Source: Pseudomonas lundensis
GTDB lineage: Bacteria > Pseudomonadota > Gammaproteobacteria > Pseudomonadales > Pseudomonadaceae
NCBI RefSeq assembly: GCF_001042985.1
Contig: NZ_JYKY01000009.1
Location: 1 to 64,000, forward strand
Direction: 5' to 3'
DNA length: 64,000 bases
The position numbers and the translations under genes were made by a program. The notes beneath the pieces are model-generated. The model ran no database searches. It was given only the letters and a program-made list of their open reading frames with translations, and was not told the DNA's origin. Shown piece by piece: positions 59,381 to 64,000 of this stretch (positions within the stretch are counted from its first letter, which is position 1; the number at the start of each line of letters is the position of its first letter).

Positions 59381-59407
59381 CATAAGCCAGCACGAGGCTG
59401 GCTTATG
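59381..59407 (-). terminator. Hairpin between tig and clpP
   Basis: CATAAGCCAGC and GCTGGCTTATG around ACGAG: eleven base pairs. No clear T-run follows on the minus strand, so it may attenuate tig read-through into clpP rather than fully terminate. Confidence 0.6.
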
Positions 59408-59432
59408 GTTGTGTTTTCAAACGAATCTGAAA

Positions 59433-60743
59433 TCAGTCGGCTTGTGGAGCTTCCACCGGCTTGACAGCTTCTTCGTAAGAGACCGACTTATCGGTCACCT
59501 TAGCCTTCTGCAGAACAGTATCCACAACTTGTTCTTCCAGCACAACCGAACGGACTTCGTTCAATTGCTGGTCATTTTTGTAGTACCAGGCTACAACCTG
59601 CTCCGGCTCTTGGTAAGCAGAAGCCATTTCCTGAATCATTTCACGAACGCGATCTTCGTCTGGCTTCAGGTCGAACTGCTTGACCACCTCAGCCACGATC
59701 AGACCCAGCACAACGCGACGCTTGGCTTGCTCTTCAAACAGCTCGGCTGGCAGTTGATCCGGCTTGATGTTGCCGCCGAACTGCTGAACAGCCTGAACGC
59801 GCAGACGGTCAACTTCGCTCGACAACAGCGCCTTAGGCACTTCAATCGGGTTGGCAGCCAGCAGGCCTTCCATCACCTGATTTTTAACCTTGGACTTGAT
59901 CGCCTGACGCAATTCACGCTCCATGTTCTTACGAACTTCGGCGCGGAAACCTTCAAGGCCAGTCTCTTTGATACCGAACTGAGCGAAGAATTCTTCGTTC
60001 AATTCAGGCAGCTTTGGCTCAGAAACGGTATTAACCGTCACGGTGAACTCGGCAGTTTTGCCTGCCAGATCAAGATTCTGATAATCCTCAGGGAATGTCA
60101 GGGTCAGAACGCGCTCTTCGCCCGCCTTGGCGCCTACCAGACCTTCTTCAAAACCAGGAATCATGCGGCCCGAACCCAGAACCAACTGAGTACCTTGCGC
60201 CGACCCGCCCGCAAACACTTCACCGTCAACCTTGCCAACGAAGTCGATATTCAGCTGATCTTCGTTCTGAGCAGCACGCTCAGTGACTTCAAAACGAGTG
60301 TTCTGCTTGCGCAGTACTTCCAGCATCTTGTCCAGGTCAGCATCAGCCACTTCAGCGCTCAGACGCTCAACGGCAATAGTGTCCAGACCCGTCACTTCGA
60401 ATTCAGGGAACACTTCGAAAGTGGCGATGTATTCCAGATCTTTGCCTTTTTCGAACACTTTAGGTTCTACAGATGGCTGACCTGCCGGGTTGAGTTTTTG
60501 CTCAACCACTGCTTCGTAGAAGGAAGCCTGAATGATGTTGCCCAGCGCTTCTTGACGCGCATCAGCTTCGTAACGCTGGCGGATCACGCTCATTGGCACT
60601 TTGCCTGGACGGAAGCCCGGGATCTTGGCCTTTTGGGCAGTCTGTTGCAGACGCTTGTTGACTTCAGCCTCAATACGCTCAGCTGGCACGCCAATGGTCA
60701 TGCGACGCTCAAGAGCGGAAGTATTTTCAACAGAAACTTGCAT
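59433..60743 (-). CDS. tig: Trigger factor
   Basis: A 436-residue ribosome-bound chaperone. The N-terminal ribosome-binding domain has the signature GFRPGKVP (about residues 44-51). An FKBP-type isomerase domain (about 150-245; [34 protein letters not shown]) and a helical C-terminal domain follow. It meets nascent chains at the exit tunnel. The ATG at 60743 with GAGGAA is chosen over an earlier in-frame start. Confidence 0.96.
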   Translation of the reverse strand: MQVSVENTSALERRMTIGVPAERIEAEVNKRLQQTAQKAKIPGFRPGKVPMSVIRQRYEADARQEALGNIIQASFYEAVVEQKLNPAGQPSVEPKVFEKGKDLEYIATFEVFPEFEVTGLDTIAVERLSAEVADADLDKMLEVLRKQNTRFEVTERAAQNEDQLNIDFVGKVDGEVFAGGSAQGTQLVLGSGRMIPGFEEGLVGAKAGEERVLTLTFPEDYQNLDLAGKTAEFTVTVNTVSEPKLPELNEEFFAQFGIKETGLEGFRAEVRKNMERELRQAIKSKVKNQVMEGLLAANPIEVPKALLSSEVDRLRVQAVQQFGGNIKPDQLPAELFEEQAKRRVVLGLIVAEVVKQFDLKPDEDRVREMIQEMASAYQEPEQVVAWYYKNDQQLNEVRSVVLEEQVVDTVLQKAKVTDKSVSYEEAVKPVEAPQAD

Positions 60744-60804
60744 GGATATTCCTCGTTGCACAGACGTTAGCCGGCCGTTTCCGACCCCATAATCAAGGGC
60801 ATGC

Positions 60805-60833
60805 ATTCTAGTAGGTCAAACTCAAGAAGTCAC
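60805..60833 (-). promoter_or_regulatory. Sigma-70 promoter candidate for tig
   Basis: On the minus strand GTGACT, 17 bases, TAGAAT, about 60 bases before the tig ATG. Confidence 0.5.
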
Positions 60834-61079
60834 CCTACCGCATTCGTACCCGGAAACAGCACACGCATTAATAAGGAGCAGCATTCATTCGCTCACTCCC
60901 GGAGACACAACCTATAACCATAAAGACCGAATCAGAACCTTCCTATATAGAAGGCGACTCTCGGCCATAAACGCCCACCAAAAAGGCCCAGCTAAAGAGG
61001 AAAAGCAGAAATGCCTGACTCGACAACCCGCCTCTTTTGCACGATCAATGGCGCTTGAACATTTAAAAACGCCAAAACG
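60834..61079. other. Gap between tig promoter and tRNA operon terminator
   Basis: Nothing recognised here. Short open frames lack ribosome binding sites and family resemblance. Confidence 0.6.
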
Positions 61080-61116
61080 AAAAAGGCGCAGCCCTTTTCA
61101 GGTGCTGCGCCTTTTT
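61080..61116 (-). terminator. Terminator of the tRNA operon
   Basis: AAAAAGGCGCAGC and GCTGCGCCTTTTT around an 11-base loop, 25 bases after the tRNA-Leu 3' end, with T-run in the minus direction. Confidence 0.88.
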
Positions 61117-61140
61117 CAGCAAGTGGACGAGCCACTAATT

Positions 61141-61225
61141 TGGTGCGGACGGAGAGACTCGAACTCTCACACCTTGCGGCGCTGGAACCTAAATCCAGTG
61201 TGTCTACCAATTCCACCACATCCGC
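61141..61225 (-). tRNA. tRNA-Leu (TAG anticodon)
   Basis: Eighty-five bases with a long variable arm, as in class II tRNAs. Acceptor GCGGATG/CGTCCGC, anticodon loop TTTAGGT (TAG), T-loop TTCGAGT and encoded CCA. Third gene of the Arg-His-Leu operon. Confidence 0.95.
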
Positions 61226-61281
61226 TTTTCAAACTTTTGAAGCAAAGACGCCAGATTATTAATCTGGCGTCTTTCTAAATA

Positions 61282-61358
61282 TGGGGTGGACGAAGGGAAT
61301 CGAACCCTCGACAACGGGAGTCACAATCCCGTGCTCTACCAACTGAGCTACGCCCACC
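61282..61358 (-). tRNA. tRNA-His (GTG anticodon)
   Basis: Seventy-seven bases including the extra 5' G (position -1) typical of tRNA-His, which pairs with C73. Anticodon loop TTGTGAC (GTG), encoded CCA. Confidence 0.95.
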
Positions 61359-61397
61359 ATATTGCCTGTACTGCCTACTTGTGCCAAAGCTGCCTAA

Positions 61398-61474
61398 TGG
61401 CGCACCCGGCAGGACTCGAACCTGCGACCATCCGCTTAGAAGGCGGATGCTCTATCCAGCTGAGCTACGGGCGC
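61398..61474 (-). tRNA. tRNA-Arg (TCT anticodon)
   Basis: Seventy-seven bases; acceptor GCGCCCG/CGGGTGC, anticodon loop CTTCTAA (TCT) on a perfect five-pair stem, T-loop TTCGAGT, encoded CCA. First gene of the operon. Confidence 0.95.
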
Positions 61475-61593
61475 CTTATTAATCTGTACTCTGTGACGAC
61501 TACAAACTAAGTGCTTTCAGTATCACCAAGCTAGACATCAACTTCGCTCTACCTTCTTAACCAGTGCTAGGCTGTGCCCGACAAGTGCGACGA

Positions 61594-61622
61594 ATGTTAT
61601 AGGTGAATCGGTAGGTCGTCAA
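61594..61622 (-). promoter_or_regulatory. Promoter of the Arg-His-Leu tRNA operon
   Basis: On the minus strand TTGACG (61622-61617), 17 bases, TAACAT (61599-61594), then a GC-containing start region. An A/T run (61624-61640) lies just upstream of the -35, as expected for an UP element of a strongly expressed stable-RNA promoter. Confidence 0.7.
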
Positions 61623-61754
61623 CTCTTTTTTAAAAAAAGTTCAGAAATATAAAGGGGTTAGGGGATTAAGCAGACCAAGCGCCTTTGCCCTCACGCCATG
61701 GCATGCGAGAATGCACGCCCTTTTTCCACCCTTTTCGATGGTTAATCACGCGTA

Positions 61755-62609
61755 ATGACTGCACAACTAATCGACGGCAAAGCGATCGCCGCCAGCCTGC
61801 GCCAGCAGATTGCCAAACGTGTTGCCGAGCGTCACGAGCAAGGCCTGCGCACTCCTGGTCTGGCAGTGATTCTGGTCGGCAGCGATCCTGCCTCCCAGGT
61901 TTATGTTTCGCACAAGCGTAAAGACTGCGAAGAGGTAGGCTTTCTTTCACAAGCCTATGACTTGCCTTCCGATACCAAACAGCAAGACCTGACCGACTTG
62001 ATCGACCGCCTCAATGACGATGCGAACATCGACGGCATTCTGCTGCAATTACCGCTGCCAGAGCATTTGGACGCCTCCAAACTGTTGGAGCGCATCCGCC
62101 CTGACAAAGACGTAGACGGTTTCCACCCCTACAACGTCGGGCGCTTGGCACAACGGATCCCGCTCCTGCGCCCTTGCACCCCCAAAGGCATCATGACCCT
62201 GCTGGAAAGCACAGGCCAAAACCTGTACGGAATGGATGCCGTCGTCGTAGGCGCCTCCAACATTGTGGGGCGTCCAATGGCCATGGAGTTGCTGCTGGCA
62301 GGCTGCACCGTGACCGTCACCCACCGTTTCACTAAAGATCTGGCTGGCCATGTCGGCCGCGCCGACCTCGTGGTGGTGGCCGCTGGCAAACCGGGCCTGG
62401 TCAAAGGTGAGTGGATCAAGGAAGGCGCCATCGTGATTGACGTCGGGATTAACCGTCAGGCGGATGGCAAGCTAGTGGGTGACGTGGTTTACGAGACCGC
62501 CCTGCCCCGCGCAGGCTGGATCACCCCCGTTCCGGGCGGCGTAGGTCCGATGACACGTGCCTGCCTGCTTGAGAACACGCTGTATGCCGCCGAGACGTTG
62601 CACGGCTAA
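61755..62609 (+). CDS. folD: FolD, methylene-tetrahydrofolate dehydrogenase/cyclohydrolase
   Basis: A 284-residue bifunctional enzyme that interconverts methylene-, methenyl- and formyl-tetrahydrofolate. Active-site Tyr50 and Lys54 lie in [17 protein letters not shown], with [27 protein letters not shown] and [11 protein letters not shown], and the NADP-binding [18 protein letters not shown]. The ribosome binding site is weak. It is divergent from the tRNA operon. Confidence 0.95.
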   Translation: MTAQLIDGKAIAASLRQQIAKRVAERHEQGLRTPGLAVILVGSDPASQVYVSHKRKDCEEVGFLSQAYDLPSDTKQQDLTDLIDRLNDDANIDGILLQLPLPEHLDASKLLERIRPDKDVDGFHPYNVGRLAQRIPLLRPCTPKGIMTLLESTGQNLYGMDAVVVGASNIVGRPMAMELLLAGCTVTVTHRFTKDLAGHVGRADLVVVAAGKPGLVKGEWIKEGAIVIDVGINRQADGKLVGDVVYETALPRAGWITPVPGGVGPMTRACLLENTLYAAETLHG

Positions 62610-62630
62610 GCGCTCAATCCATTGAGGCCA

Positions 62631-62655
62631 ACGGCACCTTCGGGTGCCGTTTTTG
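62631..62655 (+). terminator. Terminator after folD
   Basis: ACGGCACC, tetraloop TTCG, GGTGCCGT followed by T's, 21 bases after the stop. Confidence 0.9.
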
Positions 62656-62681
62656 TTGGCGATAACTCTCCAGACAAACAA

Positions 62682-62702
62682 AAGCCCGCACGAAGCGGGC
62701 TT
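62682..62702 (-). terminator. Terminator of cysS
   Basis: AAGCCCGC and GCGGGCTT around ACGAA; on the minus strand TTTTG follows. It lies 19 bases beyond the cysS stop. Confidence 0.85.
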
Positions 62703-62721
62703 GTGATGGTACGGCGATTAA

Positions 62722-64000
62722 TTAGTCAGCCAGACGCCAAGTGGTTGCGCCCTTCCCGTCTTCGAGCACAATCCCCATTTCGGTCAATTGATCACGAATA
62801 CGATCGGATTCGGCCCAGTCTTTTGCCGCACGTGCCGCCAAACGCGCCGCGATCAGAGCTTCTACCTGCGCAGCGTCGACCTTGCCTTCAGCGCCTGCCT
62901 GCAAGAAATCGTCTGCCTCAAGCTGCAAAACGCCCAGCACATCCGCCAACTGCTTGAGACGAGCAGCCAAGCCAGCCGCCGCCTGAAGATCAGTTTCACG
63001 CAGGCGATTGATTTCACGGACCATCTCAAACAAGACCGCACACGCTTCCGGCGTACCGAAATCGTCATTCATCACCTGAGTAAAACGCTCTACAAACGCT
63101 TCACCACCCGCTGGCTCAGCCTTTGGCAAGCCTTTAAGCGCATGGTAGAAACGTTCAAGCGCTGCTTTTGCGTCCTTCAGGTTGTCTTCCGAATAGTTGA
63201 TCGAGCTGCGGTAATGGCTGGACACCAACAAATAGCGCACCACTTCCGGATGATATTTCTCCAGCACGTCGCGAATGGTGAAGAAGTTGTTCAAGGATTT
63301 GGACATCTTCTCGCCATTGATGCGAATCATCCCGCAGTGCATCCAGGCATTGGCGTAGGTCTTGCCCGTCGCCGCCTCACTCTGGGCGATTTCGTTTTCA
63401 TGGTGCGGAAACTCAAGATCACTGCCGCCACCGTGAATATCGAACGTCTCGCCCAGGCAGCAGGTAGACATGACCGAACATTCAATATGCCACCCCGGGC
63501 GACCCGGCCCCCACGGCGACTCCCAGCTAGGCTCGCCGGGCTTGACGCCTTTCCACAGCACGAAATCCAGCGGATCGTCCTTGGCTTCGTCAACTTCGAT
63601 GCGCGCACCGATACGCAGGTCTTCAATTTTTTTACGCGACAACTTGCCGTAGCCCATAAATTTGGCCACGCGGTAGTACACGTCACCATTGCCCGGCGCG
63701 TAAGCAAACCCCTTGTCTATCAAGGTCTGGATCATCGCGTGCATGCCAGCAATGTGGTCCGTGGCACGCGGCTCCATGTCCGGTTTGCGGATATTGAGCC
63801 GCGCTTCATCTTCATGCATCGCGGCGATCATGCGCTCGGTCAACGCAGTGAAGGACTCATTATTTTGGACCGCGCGATTGATGATCTTGTCGTCGATATC
63901 CGTAATGTTGCGTACATAGGTCAAGTCATACCCACTGAAGCGCAACCAGCGGGTAATCAGGTCGAAAGCAACCATGCTGCGACCATGACCCAGATGGCAA
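62722..64000 (-). CDS. cysS: Cysteinyl-tRNA synthetase, 5' end outside the window
   Basis: About 426 residues of a class Ia synthetase; the start lies beyond 64000. The visible part opens with CHLGHGRS, the HIGH ATP-binding motif. The zinc-binding region [37 protein letters not shown] and the KMSKS loop [14 protein letters not shown] follow, then the anticodon-binding DALR domain at the C-terminus. It charges tRNA-Cys. The frame is open to the window edge, so it is cut by the window, not truncated. Confidence 0.96.
   Translation of the reverse strand, partial: CHLGHGRSMVAFDLITRWLRFSGYDLTYVRNITDIDDKIINRAVQNNESFTALTERMIAAMHEDEARLNIRKPDMEPRATDHIAGMHAMIQTLIDKGFAYAPGNGDVYYRVAKFMGYGKLSRKKIEDLRIGARIEVDEAKDDPLDFVLWKGVKPGEPSWESPWGPGRPGWHIECSVMSTCCLGETFDIHGGGSDLEFPHHENEIAQSEAATGKTYANAWMHCGMIRINGEKMSKSLNNFFTIRDVLEKYHPEVVRYLLVSSHYRSSINYSEDNLKDAKAALERFYHALKGLPKAEPAGGEAFVERFTQVMNDDFGTPEACAVLFEMVREINRLRETDLQAAAGLAARLKQLADVLGVLQLEADDFLQAGAEGKVDAAQVEALIAARLAARAAKDWAESDRIRDQLTEMGIVLEDGKGATTWRLAD

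Overview
The window is chromosomal DNA of a Pseudomonas, most probably of the fluorescens/putida side of the genus rather than P. aeruginosa. This rests on conserved genus-level gene order (mltD–two solute-binding proteins–yejBEF–fabI–ppiD–hupB–lon–clpX–clpP–tig; dnaQ–rnhA–methyltransferase–gloB), a PvdQ-type acylase, a PrrF-type iron sRNA, a CrcY-type catabolite sRNA beside the HMG-CoA lyase gene, and GC-rich codon use. Species cannot be fixed from the sequence alone.

Layout. 1–4.8 kb: the start of an IS5-family transposase at the edge, an orphan fecR anti-sigma gene, the pyoverdine-maturation acylase pvdQ with a possible PvdS-type promoter, and three small genes (Fur-like winged helix, two-helix membrane protein, His-rich lipoprotein). 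4.8–16.7 kb: a LysR regulator divergent from an aldo/keto reductase, the tamA–tamB outer-membrane assembly pair, a GNAT, exonuclease III, a phosphate-binding/OmpA fusion and an acyl-CoA dehydrogenase with a divergent LysR gene. 17.8–27.3 kb: the leucine/isovalerate (liu) catabolic island: liuR, liuE, the sRNA crcY, an acyl-CoA synthetase, then liuABCD. Three matching LiuR-type palindromes tie it together. 27.3–30.3 kb: a LexA/CI-like repressor that lacks its autocleavage residues, divergent from a small DUF6124 gene, then leucine dehydrogenase divergent from an Lrp/AsnC regulator. 30.3–33.4 kb: prrF, an M14 carboxypeptidase and a leucine-rich-repeat protein kinase. 33.5–38 kb: a YebC-family gene, the phnW–phnX 2-aminoethylphosphonate pathway with its LysR regulator, and an FMN reductase. 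39–51 kb: dnaQ, rnhA, a methyltransferase, gloB, mltD and the Npp/Yej peptide ABC importer. 51–60.8 kb: fabI, ppiD, a decayed tRNA-Asp, hupB, lon, clpX, clpP and tig, a proteostasis block. 61–64 kb: a three-gene tRNA operon (Arg-His-Leu), folD and a partial cysS.

Themes. Leucine catabolism is represented by leucine dehydrogenase plus the whole liu pathway. The CbrAB/Crc carbon-preference sRNA CrcY lies inside that island, between liuE and the synthetase gene. Iron regulation appears in pvdQ, fecR and prrF. The most unusual items are the tRNA-Asp pseudogene that keeps its acceptor stem, CCA end and terminator, the apparently non-cleavable S24 repressor, and the LiuR operator buried in the 3' end of the upstream LysR gene. 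Everything else looks like ordinary core genome. Function calls come from reading motifs and from remembered family knowledge; no database search was run.
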